DNA of 64,000 nucleotides from CAWANF01 sp963783355 (GCA_963783355.1 CAWANF010000006.1:330830-394829), one strand, 5' to 3'; numbered from the stretch's first letter, positions 29,020 through 38,241 are shown. Program-made: numbers and translations. The notes: generated from the letters alone by a model not told the origin.

Positions 29020-29825
29020 ATGAGGAAAAAGAAAAATTCATGGATTTAGCGGCCGGATATGTCCTTGAAATCCTTAATGAGAATGATGAAAAAGAATTCA
29101 AGGCATTACTTAATAACGCTGATGCTGAATCTTTGGAACTATACCGGCGCCTGCTACATGCTACAACTCTATTGGCCGTCAGCGTGGAACCAACCGAACC
29201 CGGCTGGAAAGCCAAAGAACATTTGATAGAACAGGTGTATAACAGCAGCAAGGAACCCATCAAAATCGGATTTTTTGAACAACTTGCCATCACTCTTGGA
29301 TTCGATCGTCCGACTTTCGCCATGGGATTAACGCTCTTTCTGGCCATCCTCGTTCTATCATTTGGAATTTATAGTACACGTCTGCGGCATACTATCAGAC
29401 ATCAGCAGAACCAGTTGACTGAACTGAAGTCCAATTTTGAAAAGAACAAACAGCTATTGTCGGTGATAGAGGCTCCCCGGGTTGATATGGTTACGCTGAA
29501 TGGTATGAATAGTATGCCTGAGGCCTATGGCAAAGTTATCTGGAATCCTTCTGATAAAACGGCCATTTTGCAGATTTCTAACCTTCCACAACCTCCGGCC
29601 GGAAAAGCGTACCAGCTTTGGATCATACAGGGAAAGAAACCAATGAGTGCCGGGGTTTTTGCCATCACTCAAACCGATACGAATGCCTTTTTTAAGATTA
29701 CTCACATGGCAGAAGCGAACAGGCGATTTATCACAGCTTTTAAAGTAACTATGGAACCAAAGGGCGGCATGCCTCATCCTACCGGAGAAACATGCCTGAT
29801 GGGCAAAACTTCTGATAATTCCTGA
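29016..29825 (+). CDS. Anti-sigma-K factor RskA-like protein
   Basis: This 269-residue bitopic inner-membrane anti-sigma factor has an N-terminal cytoplasmic sigma-binding helix bundle (FMDLAAGYVLEILNENDEKEF), without a Zn HxxxCxxC motif. One membrane segment is at about 102-122 (LTLFLAILVLSFGIY). The C-terminal RskA domain contains LPQPPAGKAYQLWIIQGKKP and the closing EPKGGMPHPTGETCLMG. It is translationally coupled to the sigma gene and should hold it inactive at the membrane. The signal that releases it is unknown. Confidence 0.92.
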   Translation: MNEEKEKFMDLAAGYVLEILNENDEKEFKALLNNADAESLELYRRLLHATTLLAVSVEPTEPGWKAKEHLIEQVYNSSKEPIKIGFFEQLAITLGFDRPTFAMGLTLFLAILVLSFGIYSTRLRHTIRHQQNQLTELKSNFEKNKQLLSVIEAPRVDMVTLNGMNSMPEAYGKVIWNPSDKTAILQISNLPQPPAGKAYQLWIIQGKKPMSAGVFAITQTDTNAFFKITHMAEANRRFITAFKVTMEPKGGMPHPTGETCLMGKTSDNS

Positions 29826-29837
29826 AGAATACTAACT

Positions 29838-30794
29838 TTAAGAAGTAACAGCCTGATGGTAATCGATGGAATTTACGGGCTTCCCAACCATCATATTATC
29901 AGCATAATAATCCACTATATGGCCGGTCTCGTCAAATTCGAAATCAATTCTGCCCAAAATTATTCCACCGAATCCAACTTGCGTAATAAGTGTCGGATTC
30001 TGGTTTGCTTTCTCAATCTTAACCGGTTTTTTTAGAAATGTATGGGTATGTCCGCCTATAATTAAATCGATACCATTCACACGCCGTGCCAGCTTTAAAT
30101 CACAAATGCGATCATCTTTATATTCAAAACCGAGATGGCTCAGGCAAATGACCATATCACATTTCTCGTAGTCGCGCAGGCGCCGGACCATATTGATGGA
30201 TACCTCGACAGGATCTCTGTAATAAACTCCTTTATGATGCTCTTGCGAAACCAGGCCGGAAAAATTAACTCCAAGCCCAAATATCCCAATTTTTACACCA
30301 TTTACTACTTTAACCAGATGATCCAATACGATTTGAGCTAACGGAGTGTCCGTAAAATTGTAATTGGAGCAGACCAGGGGAAATTTTGCATACCTGGCCG
30401 CATTAACAAGGCCGCTAACTCCATTATCGAATTCATGATTCCCTATTGTCGCGGCATCGTATCCCAATTCCGACATCATTTTATAACTCAAAACGCCTTT
30501 GTAAAACTGGAAGTATGGTGTCCCCTGAAATGAGTCGCCGGCATCAAGTAACAACGTATTCGGATTTTCGGAACGAATTCGTTTGATTAATGTGGCTCTT
30601 CTGGCAATACCGCCAAGTCCGGCATATTTTGAATCGGCAGGAAAGGGCTCGAAATGGGAATGTGTGTCGTTGGTATTAAGGATTGTAATTTTGCGGGTTT
30701 TTCTTTTTGCCAGTACCGAAATCGGATTCAGTGCGGGAATCCCCCAGGCTAAACCGGCTGTCAACGTTTTCTTTAAGAACTCTTTACGCTCCAT
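29838..30794 (-). CDS. Metallophosphatase half of a split 5'-nucleotidase
   Basis: This 318-residue protein has the calcineurin-like fold: ILNTNDTHSHFEPFP, LLDAGDSFQGT, TIGNHEFDNG, LSHLGFEYKD and IIGGHTHTFLKKP hold the two-metal ligands. The N-terminus ERKEFLKKTLTAGLAWG resembles a Tat signal with one Arg replaced by Lys, so export is likely. The substrate-binding C-terminal domain found in UshA-type enzymes is absent and is encoded by the adjacent upstream gene instead, three bases away. Confidence 0.9.
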   Translation of the reverse strand: MERKEFLKKTLTAGLAWGIPALNPISVLAKRKTRKITILNTNDTHSHFEPFPADSKYAGLGGIARRATLIKRIRSENPNTLLLDAGDSFQGTPYFQFYKGVLSYKMMSELGYDAATIGNHEFDNGVSGLVNAARYAKFPLVCSNYNFTDTPLAQIVLDHLVKVVNGVKIGIFGLGVNFSGLVSQEHHKGVYYRDPVEVSINMVRRLRDYEKCDMVICLSHLGFEYKDDRICDLKLARRVNGIDLIIGGHTHTFLKKPVKIEKANQNPTLITQVGFGGIILGRIDFEFDETGHIVDYYADNMMVGKPVNSIDYHQAVTS

Positions 30795-30797
30795 AGT

Positions 30798-31556
30798 TTA
30801 CCGAATCCTCCCATCGTTTACCGGACGAACTTTGATACGATCCGAAATATAATCCGAAATAGCTTTACGGATAGAGAGTGACAGATCTTTTCTATCAACC
30901 GGCTTCCAGACGGCTGATAAGTCTCCGCCACCATCTGCCATGTAATCGTTAGTTGCAACCGTGTACAAACTATCATCCTGAATAACATGATTCCCAACCA
31001 GTATCGCTTGTGCTTTGCCGTCGATGATGCTCATTCGCATCCCACTGATTGGCTCTCCACCGGCAGTCGCAATCTCATTAGCCATTTTACGAACCTGGTT
31101 GCCCCGCAATTTCAGGATAACCAAATGATTATTGTATGGCATGATATGATAGACCGTATTCCTGGTAATTTTACCCGGACTGATTTGTGATTGAATACTT
31201 GAATTGGTGATCACCCCGATATCGATTGCTTTACCCGTAATATTTCCGGCGGCAATCCGTACAGCATCAGCAACAAGATTTCCAAGTGTTCCATCAGGTT
31301 TACCTTTCACGAAGTCACCTTCACTGTATCCAACAACCCTGTCCATCACTTCACGAACATGCTTTTTATATGGAGCTAAAATGGATAAAATGGCTGAATC
31401 CTGAGGAATGGATGAATTAACCTGGATATTTGATGCCTGGTAATCATTCCATTTATAATGACGAACCGAGGAATGAAATACAGAACACCCACTGATTGCA
31501 GCAATCAGCACTCCTGATAAAAAGAATAAATAGAGTTTTTGCCTGTACCCCGTCAA
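30798..31556 (-). CDS. Lipoprotein with 5'-nucleotidase C-terminal domain
   Basis: This 252-residue protein has a lipoprotein signal (KLYLFFLSGVLIAAISGCSVF; lipobox ISGC). The UshA C-terminal (substrate-binding) fold follows: EGDFVKGKPDGTLGNLVADA, TNSSIQSQI, YHIMPYNNHLVILKL and TNDYMADGGGD. It lacks the phosphatase domain, which the next gene supplies. The start codon is TTG at 31556; no ATG or GTG is available in frame before the signal peptide. The two proteins presumably assemble at the membrane. Confidence 0.88.
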   Translation of the reverse strand: MTGYRQKLYLFFLSGVLIAAISGCSVFHSSVRHYKWNDYQASNIQVNSSIPQDSAILSILAPYKKHVREVMDRVVGYSEGDFVKGKPDGTLGNLVADAVRIAAGNITGKAIDIGVITNSSIQSQISPGKITRNTVYHIMPYNNHLVILKLRGNQVRKMANEIATAGGEPISGMRMSIIDGKAQAILVGNHVIQDDSLYTVATNDYMADGGGDLSAVWKPVDRKDLSLSIRKAISDYISDRIKVRPVNDGRIR

Positions 31557-31613
31557 GATAAATATTCGTTTCTATATGGTTTCCTGAATGAGGAAAATAT
31601 GATACATTTTTTA

Positions 31614-32432
31614 TTATCTGCCAAACATATTGTGTAATAATAATTGGCGAAATGATAATAATTGAACACCGGCCGGTATAACCATTTGAGAGGGAGCTAT
31701 TTTGTGCTTTCGAATATCCACAACTTTTAATGCCATTTTTTTGACCCCGTTCTGATAAATTTCAGCATACATTGGTAAACTGCCATTCATGAGCCATGCC
31801 GGTGTCAGGATTTCAGCAACTTCTGAATGACTGCCACCCCACGACTGGGTCAGCATTCCCCAATTAACAGGAATTTTATCCGTTAACCAGACCACGGTTT
31901 TACGAATTTCATTTTCATCTTTATCGATTACAATGATTTCATGACATTTATAGCCATTTATGTTTTTTACTTCCTTGGTCTTAATCACATTTTGTCGTCC
32001 TTTAGCCGTATCATTGTCATTATCCCCAAATCCATTTGTCAGGTTATTGATCATATTCATCATATCAACAATCTCGGATTTCTTTATTTGTACAGCCGAT
32101 GATTTATTACCGAAAATGATGAAGTCCTGCATATCCAGGCGAATAAGGATTGAATTAGCCGTTATACCGCCCAATTGAGCCGGAAGTTTGGACCCATCTA
32201 AACCATCGATACGAATCCGCATCGGTGTTACACTGATATCAGCTGTACTTGCTTTTCTGCTGCGACCGTCATTAGCAAAAATATACTGATCGACTTTAAA
32301 ACTGCCTTCGAATTGTGCATAAGCATTAGTAAAACCCAGCATTATAAAGACGATCATTACCCCTAAGAAACCCATATTTATTGAAGTGCCCCCCCAATTC
32401 AGGACTCTATTTAGTAACCTTTGACTTTGCAT
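31614..32432 (-). CDS. Exported DUF4412-like protein
   Basis: This protein is 272 residues from the ATG at 32432. An internal ATG at 32375 (Met20) begins a much better signal peptide (MGFLGVMIVFIMLGFTNAYA, cut before QFEGS), so the mature protein probably starts from that Met. The body has alternating beta-strand-like segments (FEGSFKVDQYIF, MRIRIDGLDG, FIIFGNKSSAVQIKK, NGYKCHEIIVIDKDENEI). These resemble DUF4412 lipid-binding-like proteins of this bacterial group. The function is unknown. Confidence 0.7.
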   Translation of the reverse strand: MQSQRLLNRVLNWGGTSINMGFLGVMIVFIMLGFTNAYAQFEGSFKVDQYIFANDGRSRKASTADISVTPMRIRIDGLDGSKLPAQLGGITANSILIRLDMQDFIIFGNKSSAVQIKKSEIVDMMNMINNLTNGFGDNDNDTAKGRQNVIKTKEVKNINGYKCHEIIVIDKDENEIRKTVVWLTDKIPVNWGMLTQSWGGSHSEVAEILTPAWLMNGSLPMYAEIYQNGVKKMALKVVDIRKHKIAPSQMVIPAGVQLLSFRQLLLHNMFGR

Positions 32433-32841
32433 AATACCTGACAGTAATGTGACTATTAATAAGCAGAAACCGATTTTTGTGAAAATATTTCTTCTCTATA
32501 TACCATTCCAGAGCACAGAGAATCGTTCTTTTCAGTGTGTTAAAAATTAAACGCCAGTTGAAGCTTTAAATTACATCAATAATGAAAATTAATTTCATAT
32601 TCCGGATCATTTCCGACCCTATATCCTTGAATATTTGATGTAATCCTGATAAAAGTTCACTTAATATATTTGTTAGCAGATGATTATACAATTATTGGCC
32701 GATACGTATGGATATGATAGCTAACAGTACGTCCTTGGATTTTAAAGATTTCCGCGATACCTCTTAATACACATAATCAGAATCTTCACCTGATTTTGAA
32801 TCAGGAAGACATTTCCAAAATATTAAGATTCATTAAAGGTA
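32433..32841. other. 409-base intergenic region, no gene seen
   Basis: This AT-rich region lies between the DUF4412-like gene and the 3' end of mnmA. I see no ORF with coding character and no tRNA cloverleaf. The one ordered element is a perfect 7-bp hairpin with a 3-base loop at 32789-32805 (CCTGATT-TTG-AATCAGG), 36 bases beyond the mnmA stop. It has no T-tract on either side, so I do not call it a terminator. Confidence 0.5.
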
Positions 32842-33954
32842 TTACAGAGGATTGCTGACCTTATGAATCCATCCACCGGCTAACACATCATTTCCTTCAT
32901 AGCAGACTAACGCTTGTCCCGGGGTTATGGCAGAACGGCCTTCCGGAAAACGAATTTTCAATTCGTCATCCCCTGTTTGTGTGAGGAACCCGGGTGCGCC
33001 GTCATCATTATAGCGGATGGCACCGACGACAGTCATATCGTTTTCAGGAATTCGGGTATATTTGCCCATATTAATCATCTTTGCGGTGCATGCCGTATTA
33101 ATCAATTCGTCTTCTTCCCCAATGGTTATCACATTATTTTCCGGATCGATACCGGTTACGTAAACGGGCTTACCCAATGCGAGGTTCAGGCCACGGCGTT
33201 GTCCAATAGTGTAAAAAGGATAACCTTTATGCCTTCCAACAATATTCCCATCCTTATCGACAAATAATCCGCCATCGACTTTTTCAGCTAATCCATCCAC
33301 ACGGTCTTTTAGAAAACGGCGATAATTATTATCGGGCACGAAACATATTTCGTACGAATCCTTCTTATTGGCCACATTTAATAAGCCGAAGTTCATTGCC
33401 ATTTCCCGTATCTCCGGTTTATGATATTTACCAAGCGGGAAGATAGTGCGACTTAAATGTTCCTGTGCAACACCCCATAATGCATAAGATTGATCTTTAT
33501 TCAGATCCTTCCCTCTCGAGATGACAAAACGATCATTTTCTTCCCGAACATTAGCATAGTGGCCGGTTGCGATGAAGTCACAATTCAGGCTGTCGGCCCT
33601 TTTCATCAAAGCTGCCCATTTTATATGCGTATTGCAGAGCACACAGGGATTTGGAGTACGGCCATGCATGTATTCATCAACAAAGCGATCGATAACCCAA
33701 TCACCAAATTCTTCACGAATATCGACGATAAAATGATTAAAACCATGGCGAATAGCTATCTGACGGGCATCATTCATCGACTCCAGTGTACAACAACCTG
33801 TTTCTTTTTTACTATTGCCACCACTGCTTGAATAATCCCATGTCTTCATGGTGATGCCAATCACATCATATCCCTGATCTTTCAGCATCACGGCTGCAAC
33901 GGAAGAATCGACACCACCGCTCATGGCAACCAGTACGCGGCCCTTTGCACCCAT
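32842..33954 (-). CDS. mnmA: tRNA-specific 2-thiouridylase MnmA
   Basis: This 370-residue enzyme inserts sulfur at U34 of Lys, Glu and Gln tRNAs. The PP-loop SGGVDS is at residues 12-17. The catalytic cysteines are C107 (VLCNTHIKW) and C204 (YEICFVPD). The conserved GHYA and YTIGQRRGL segments are intact. The C-terminal beta-barrel domain ends with the typical GQALVCYEGNDVLAGGWI. It is transcribed alone, 130 bases downstream of the HNH gene. Confidence 0.97.
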   Translation of the reverse strand: MGAKGRVLVAMSGGVDSSVAAVMLKDQGYDVIGITMKTWDYSSSGGNSKKETGCCTLESMNDARQIAIRHGFNHFIVDIREEFGDWVIDRFVDEYMHGRTPNPCVLCNTHIKWAALMKRADSLNCDFIATGHYANVREENDRFVISRGKDLNKDQSYALWGVAQEHLSRTIFPLGKYHKPEIREMAMNFGLLNVANKKDSYEICFVPDNNYRRFLKDRVDGLAEKVDGGLFVDKDGNIVGRHKGYPFYTIGQRRGLNLALGKPVYVTGIDPENNVITIGEEDELINTACTAKMINMGKYTRIPENDMTVVGAIRYNDDGAPGFLTQTGDDELKIRFPEGRSAITPGQALVCYEGNDVLAGGWIHKVSNPL

Positions 33955-34084
33955 TATGAATTTCCTTTCTTTTTGATGATTACAGCTACTTTTCTAAGGT
34001 TAAAAAAATATGCTTTCTATATGTATTTTTGATGAAGATAAAAGAATTGAGAACTCATTACCATGTCATTTATATTTCTCAAAA

Positions 34085-34585
34085 TCACATATAAAGATAC
34101 GGTTTCCAATGTTCTTCTACCTTACCGATGATGTTTTTCAGGTAAATGATATGATTAGGACGATAAGGTTTATTTATGAGTGTCATAGAAGCTTCCCGTG
34201 GTGTCCGGTTACCTTTCAGGCTGTTACATTTATTGCATGCTGTTACCAGGTTATCCCATGTATCTTTCCCACCACGGCTTTTGGGAATGATATGATCAAT
34301 CGTCAAATCTTCGGTACTCCCGCAATACTGACAATGATGACTGTCTCTTTTCATAATATTTTTTCGGGACAAAACGATTTTTCTGTAAGGAGTCCGGGCA
34401 TAACTGCGAAGCCGAATGACCGAAGGGAAATCATATTCAAAACTTACGGTATGTACTTTCCTTCCCGGGTTATCATGCAGCATTTCCGCTTTTCCCATCA
34501 ATAGCAGCAACATGGATTTCCTGACGTTGCAGACGCTCAACGGTTGATAATCCTGATTTAATATCAAAACTTTACCATCCAGCAT
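34085..34585 (-). CDS. HNH endonuclease-fold protein
   Basis: This 166-residue protein has a treble-clef HNH domain: zinc ligands CQYCG and CNKCN flank TIDHIIPKSRGGKDTWDNLVTAC, with the catalytic His in the DH pair. The N-terminal 80 residues (VLILNQDYQPLSVCNVRKSM) are typical of a chromosomal HNH family widespread in Bacteroidota-like bacteria, whose role is unknown. There is no neighbouring methylase or phage gene, so a restriction or mobile-element function is not supported. Confidence 0.88.
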   Translation of the reverse strand: MLDGKVLILNQDYQPLSVCNVRKSMLLLLMGKAEMLHDNPGRKVHTVSFEYDFPSVIRLRSYARTPYRKIVLSRKNIMKRDSHHCQYCGSTEDLTIDHIIPKSRGGKDTWDNLVTACNKCNSLKGNRTPREASMTLINKPYRPNHIIYLKNIIGKVEEHWKPYLYM

Positions 34586-34640
34586 AACTGTTCTCCCGAA
34601 AATCCATTGTTGGAATCATGGTTTGTGAATTTAGTTCATC

Positions 34641-35453
34641 TTAATGCACATCAAAATATTTTTTTATATCCTTAGCTGATTGTATCAATGCAATATTTTC
34701 ATATAATCTTTGCTCAAACGCAAATGGAACATGTTCACCAGAAATAATCAGACTTTGCTTCACATTCCCGGAAGCATGAAGAAGAATACCTTTTCCCATA
34801 TAAAAACCAACATGAGTTATGGCTTCAGGTTTCGTACTAAAATAAACAATATCTCCGGCCCCAGCATCTTCAATCTTAGCAATATGTTTCACAACCAATT
34901 TTGCCTGTATTCCAGAATCCCTGGGTAAGTCCATGCCATGCAAAGCATAAACGGTTTGAATAAAACCAGAACAATCTATTCCGCTGTCTGTACGTCCGCC
35001 CCAAAGATAAGGTGTCCCCAAAAACTGTTTGGCCGTATCCAGCATATTTTCTCTTTTTAACGGTTTAAGCGGGGAATCTATTTTGTACTTTCCATCCGGT
35101 AATTCGATAAAATCATTCCCGAAAACAACACTGGCACCGACCGGCACCAAACAGGAATGATCCAGCCCACGTGCGAAAAAACTGAAATAATCAGATTTCG
35201 TTCTCTTCGGATGGGTGGTCCATGCACGATAATCTGCAAATTCTAAAGATATCATCTGGGATTTATTAACCCAGCCGGAATAACCGTCAAAATCGGTAGT
35301 AATTTTGAACCAGCGATCGGTACTATCCAATATCAGTGCCGTTTCTCCTAATAATATCTGGTTCACCATTTCAGAAGCATCGGACGGACTGCTGCGTATC
35401 GGAACGATACCAGAGGATGCATAGCAAAAGTCATTTGAAGTATTCAATTCCAA
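34641..35453 (-). CDS. NlpC/P60 (C40) peptidase with SH3 domains
   Basis: This 270-residue protein has two bacterial SH3-like domains at about residues 10-60 and 75-130 (IPIRSSPSDASEMVNQILLG is in the first, here IVPIRSSPSD). A C40 cysteine peptidase domain follows with Cys in GIDCSGF, His in ITHVGFY and the third polar residue in LLHASG. It has no signal peptide and the start is TTG. Architecture matches YkfC-like gamma-D-glutamyl-diaminoacid endopeptidases that recycle murein peptides, so a cytoplasmic recycling role is the likeliest. Confidence 0.88.
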   Translation of the reverse strand: MELNTSNDFCYASSGIVPIRSSPSDASEMVNQILLGETALILDSTDRWFKITTDFDGYSGWVNKSQMISLEFADYRAWTTHPKRTKSDYFSFFARGLDHSCLVPVGASVVFGNDFIELPDGKYKIDSPLKPLKRENMLDTAKQFLGTPYLWGGRTDSGIDCSGFIQTVYALHGMDLPRDSGIQAKLVVKHIAKIEDAGAGDIVYFSTKPEAITHVGFYMGKGILLHASGNVKQSLIISGEHVPFAFEQRLYENIALIQSAKDIKKYFDVH

Positions 35454-35801
35454 AATTTCATTGAAATAGATAAAAAAGTTTATGTTTAAGCAAAAAGGTA
35501 ATAGCTTAGATGCTATTTATGATTAGATATTTACAGATAATTATCAAGAGTATTCTTTGCTATAATAAAGCAAATTTATAAATAAGGATTAATGCTTTTT
35601 AAACAAAATGGCTAATTTATTTTACCATATCAGGCATGGAAACATCTTTATTTAGCAAATAACTAAAAGCGCTTTTTCAAATAACATAAAATGAAAAATG
35701 ACTCAGTTTTACAGATAATTCTTTAAGAGTTATCCGATTTACTGTGTATATTTTCATTAAATAATTAATCATCAATTTTTTAATCGATCAAGAAATTTAT
35801 T
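35454..35801. promoter_or_regulatory. gdhA: 348-base control region between C40 peptidase and gdhA
   Basis: This very AT-rich region separates divergent genes. A 13-base perfect direct repeat TTTACAGATAATT occurs at 35530-35542 and 35708-35720, each followed 3-4 bases later by AAGAG. A perfect TATAAT lies at 35561-35566, but no convincing -35 accompanies it. The repeats could bind a regulator of gdhA. I see no ORF or structured RNA here. Confidence 0.35.
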
Positions 35802-37109
35802 ATGCCTTACAATAAAGATTTTTATTCATCATCTTACTACAAAGAGCCTGGTCCCAAACTTGATGTTGAAAATCCGTTTGAGTCCATGATGGAACGTTTC
35901 CGCTTTGCTGCGGAACTTCTTGAACTTGAAGAAGGAATGTTCCAGTATTTGTCCAATCCTGTAAAACAAATTACCGTTTCAATTCCGATAATCATGGATT
36001 CCGGTGAAATTCAAGTTTTTGAAGGTTATCGTGTCATCCACGACGATGTCCTTGGCCCTTCTAAGGGTGGTATCCGTTACGCACCCGACATTACCGTCGA
36101 CGAAGTTAAGGCACTTGCTGCCTGGATGACCTGGAAATGTGCCGTTGTAAGCGTTCCTTTCGGTGGCGCAAAAGGGGGAATCCGTTGTAATCCCAAGGAA
36201 CTGTCCAACAGGGAATTAGAACATTTAACGAGAAGATATACAGCGAATATGCTGGAGGTATTTGGTCCGGAAAGAGATATACCGGCACCAGACATGAACA
36301 CGAATGAGCAGATCATGGCATGGATCATGGATACATACAGTATGCATACCCGAAAAACAGAAAATGCCGTTGTAACCGGTAAACCTATTTTATTAGGTGG
36401 TTCACGGGGACGTAAAGAGGCAACCGGACGTGGTGTTGTCACAGTGATAATGGCCGCTTTGAATAAAATTGGCCTGTTGGCCAATAAATGTACGGTTGCT
36501 GTTCAGGGATTCGGAAATGTAGGTTCAATTTCTGCTAAACTGATGTACGAACAAGGTGCTAAAGTGATTGCAATCAGTGATGTCACCGGTGGTTATTACA
36601 ATGAAAATGGCATCGATATTCCGAAAGCTATGGAATATTATTCAGCCCATGGCAATTCCCTTGAAGGATATCCGGAAGCTACTCCTATCACCAATGAAGA
36701 TTTATTGGAAATGGAATGCGATGTGCTGATACCTGCCGCTAAAGAAGATCAGATTAGTAAGAAAAATGCAGATAAGATTAAAGCCCGGATCATTGCAGAA
36801 GGTGCCAACGGACCGATAACAGCTAATGCTGATCCTATTCTGGATGAAAAAGACATCCTTGTCATCCCCGATATTCTTGCCAATGCCGGCGGAGTAACCG
36901 TTTCTTATTTCGAATGGGTTCAGGACCGTCAGGGTTACTTCTGGACGGAAGAGCGCGTTAATCGCCGGTTAAACCGTATGATGCGCGAAGCATTCGACAA
37001 TTTATACCACGTTAAAGAAAATTATAATATCACCTTGAGACAAGCAGCATATGTTTTCGCCATCGACAAGGTTGCCAAAACCCTCAGAATGCGGGGCATT
37101 TACGCTTAA
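35802..37109 (+). CDS. gdhA: Glutamate dehydrogenase
   Basis: This 435-residue enzyme interconverts glutamate and 2-oxoglutarate plus ammonia. The N-terminal domain has GPSKGGIRYAPDITVDEV, AAWMTWKCAVVSVPFGGAKG (catalytic Lys region) and RDIPAPDMNTNEQIM. The Rossmann domain has AVQGFGNVGSISAKL. The hexameric enzyme size and the PFGGAKGGI motif fit the GluDH type of about 420-430 residues. NAD versus NADP preference is not settled. A strong terminator follows, so it is monocistronic. Confidence 0.96.
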   Translation: MPYNKDFYSSSYYKEPGPKLDVENPFESMMERFRFAAELLELEEGMFQYLSNPVKQITVSIPIIMDSGEIQVFEGYRVIHDDVLGPSKGGIRYAPDITVDEVKALAAWMTWKCAVVSVPFGGAKGGIRCNPKELSNRELEHLTRRYTANMLEVFGPERDIPAPDMNTNEQIMAWIMDTYSMHTRKTENAVVTGKPILLGGSRGRKEATGRGVVTVIMAALNKIGLLANKCTVAVQGFGNVGSISAKLMYEQGAKVIAISDVTGGYYNENGIDIPKAMEYYSAHGNSLEGYPEATPITNEDLLEMECDVLIPAAKEDQISKKNADKIKARIIAEGANGPITANADPILDEKDILVIPDILANAGGVTVSYFEWVQDRQGYFWTEERVNRRLNRMMREAFDNLYHVKENYNITLRQAAYVFAIDKVAKTLRMRGIYA

Positions 37110-37150
37110 TTACTATATATTGATTTATTAATTCTTTAATTCTTTGTAAT

Positions 37151-37182
37151 ATGACCCGCTCACAAGGCGGGTCATTTATTTT
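37151..37182 (+). terminator. Rho-independent terminator of gdhA
   Basis: A perfect 9-bp stem (ATGACCCGC at 37151-37159 with GCGGGTCAT at 37167-37175) has a 7-base loop and is followed by TTATTTT. It lies 41 bases after the gdhA stop. Confidence 0.9.
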
Positions 37183-37208
37183 GTGATGAATTCAATAATT
37201 TATTTCTA

Positions 37209-37610
37209 ATGGAAGAAATCAGAGAGCTATCATTACCATCAAAATTGGATAGCCTGAGCAGGGTGGAACAGTTCGCCCTCGAACTAAAACGTTTGGCACA
37301 ACTCAGTGACGAACGATATAATGACGTCATGCTGATTTTAACCGAAGCCGTTACGAATGCCATCATCCATGGAAATAAACAGGATCCATCAAAAAAGGTG
37401 TTAATTACCGTCAAACTCGATAATCAAATTCTGACGATCATAGTTAAAGATGAAGGCTCCGGTTTTGATCCGGAAAAAGTTCCCAATCCTTTAAAGGAAG
37501 AAAATTTGTTAAAGACAGGTGGCAGAGGTATTTACCTCATCAATCAATATGCCGATTACGTACATTATTCTGAAAAAGGAAACCAGGTCACGATTATTTT
37601 CGAGCTTTAA
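37209..37610 (+). CDS. RsbW-like anti-sigma/serine kinase (HATPase_c)
   Basis: This 133-residue GHKL-fold ATPase has the N box LTEAVTNAIIHGNK, G1 box VKDEGSGFDP and G2 box GGRGIYLINQYAD, the layout of RsbW/SpoIIAB-type switch kinases. No RsbV-like antagonist or target sigma factor is adjacent, so its partner is unknown. It starts 26 bases after the gdhA terminator and may be cotranscribed with mgsA (127-base gap). Confidence 0.88.
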   Translation: MEEIRELSLPSKLDSLSRVEQFALELKRLAQLSDERYNDVMLILTEAVTNAIIHGNKQDPSKKVLITVKLDNQILTIIVKDEGSGFDPEKVPNPLKEENLLKTGGRGIYLINQYADYVHYSEKGNQVTIIFEL

Positions 37611-37737
37611 AAAAATTCCAAAGATTTTTACGACCCTACCGAAAAAGTATTATTTTACATGAGCGATCTTTTTGATCGTCAGCGTTTTAACCATAAATTT
37701 TATTCAGACCTTTTTACTAAAAAATCCAGGATTGCCA

Positions 37738-38226
37738 ATGAGTTCGCCACGTGTAGTTCACATGTTTAAGAGAAAGCACATCGCTTTGATAGCCCATGAC
37801 AACAGAAAAGAGGATATCGTTGAATGGGCCGGTTATAATAAGAAATTATTACAGAAACACGAGTTATTCGCTACCGGAACAACAGGTTCACTGCTTATCG
37901 AACGATTGGGATTGGAAGTTCACCGTTTTCGCAGTGGCCCGTTGGGCGGAGATCAACAGGTTGGAGCCTATATTGCAGACGGTAAAATCGACAGTATGAT
38001 TTTCTTTTGGGATCCGCTTTCTCCACATCCGCATGATGTTGACGTTAAGGCCTTATTACGAATTTCTGTCGTTTATAATATTCCCATTGCCTGTAATCGT
38101 TCGAGTGCTGATTTTGTGATTTCTTCACCTCTTATGGCTGAAGATTATGATCGCCAGGTGGTCGATTATGAAGGGCGCATTGAATATTATCCGGGAGAAA
38201 TGCCATTTGAAAAAAGCTCTGAGTAA
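37738..38226 (+). CDS. mgsA: Methylglyoxal synthase
   Basis: This protein is 162 residues from the ATG at 37738. An ATG at 37672 is open but adds 22 residues (MIVSVLTINFIQTFLL...) with no family counterpart, and homologs are about 150 residues. The enzyme turns dihydroxyacetone phosphate into methylglyoxal and phosphate. Conserved segments: KHIALIAHDNRKEDIVEW, LFATGTTGSLL, SGPLGGDQQVGAYIADGKID, FFWDPLSPHPHDVDVKALLR and IACNRSSADF. The stop codon sits in the loop of a terminator hairpin. Confidence 0.94.
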   Translation: MSSPRVVHMFKRKHIALIAHDNRKEDIVEWAGYNKKLLQKHELFATGTTGSLLIERLGLEVHRFRSGPLGGDQQVGAYIADGKIDSMIFFWDPLSPHPHDVDVKALLRISVVYNIPIACNRSSADFVISSPLMAEDYDRQVVDYEGRIEYYPGEMPFEKSSE

Positions 38227-38241
38227 TTCAGAGCCTTTTTC
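38211..38241 (+). terminator. Terminator hairpin overlapping the mgsA stop codon
   Basis: A perfect 7-bp stem GCTCTGA (38216-38222) / TCAGAGC (38228-38234) with loop GTAAT is preceded by AAAAA and followed by CTTTTT. The TAA stop (38224-38226) lies inside the loop, so a terminating ribosome would cover the hairpin. Read in reverse it could also serve trxA. Confidence 0.75.

Noticed and set aside
34010..34504. 164-residue plus-strand ORF antisense to the HNH gene
   Set aside because: It has no coding character and lies opposite a recognisable HNH nuclease with intact zinc and active-site motifs.
34085..34585. HNH gene as part of a restriction system or mobile element
   Set aside because: No methylase, integrase, terminal repeats or composition shift is seen around it; neighbours are housekeeping genes.
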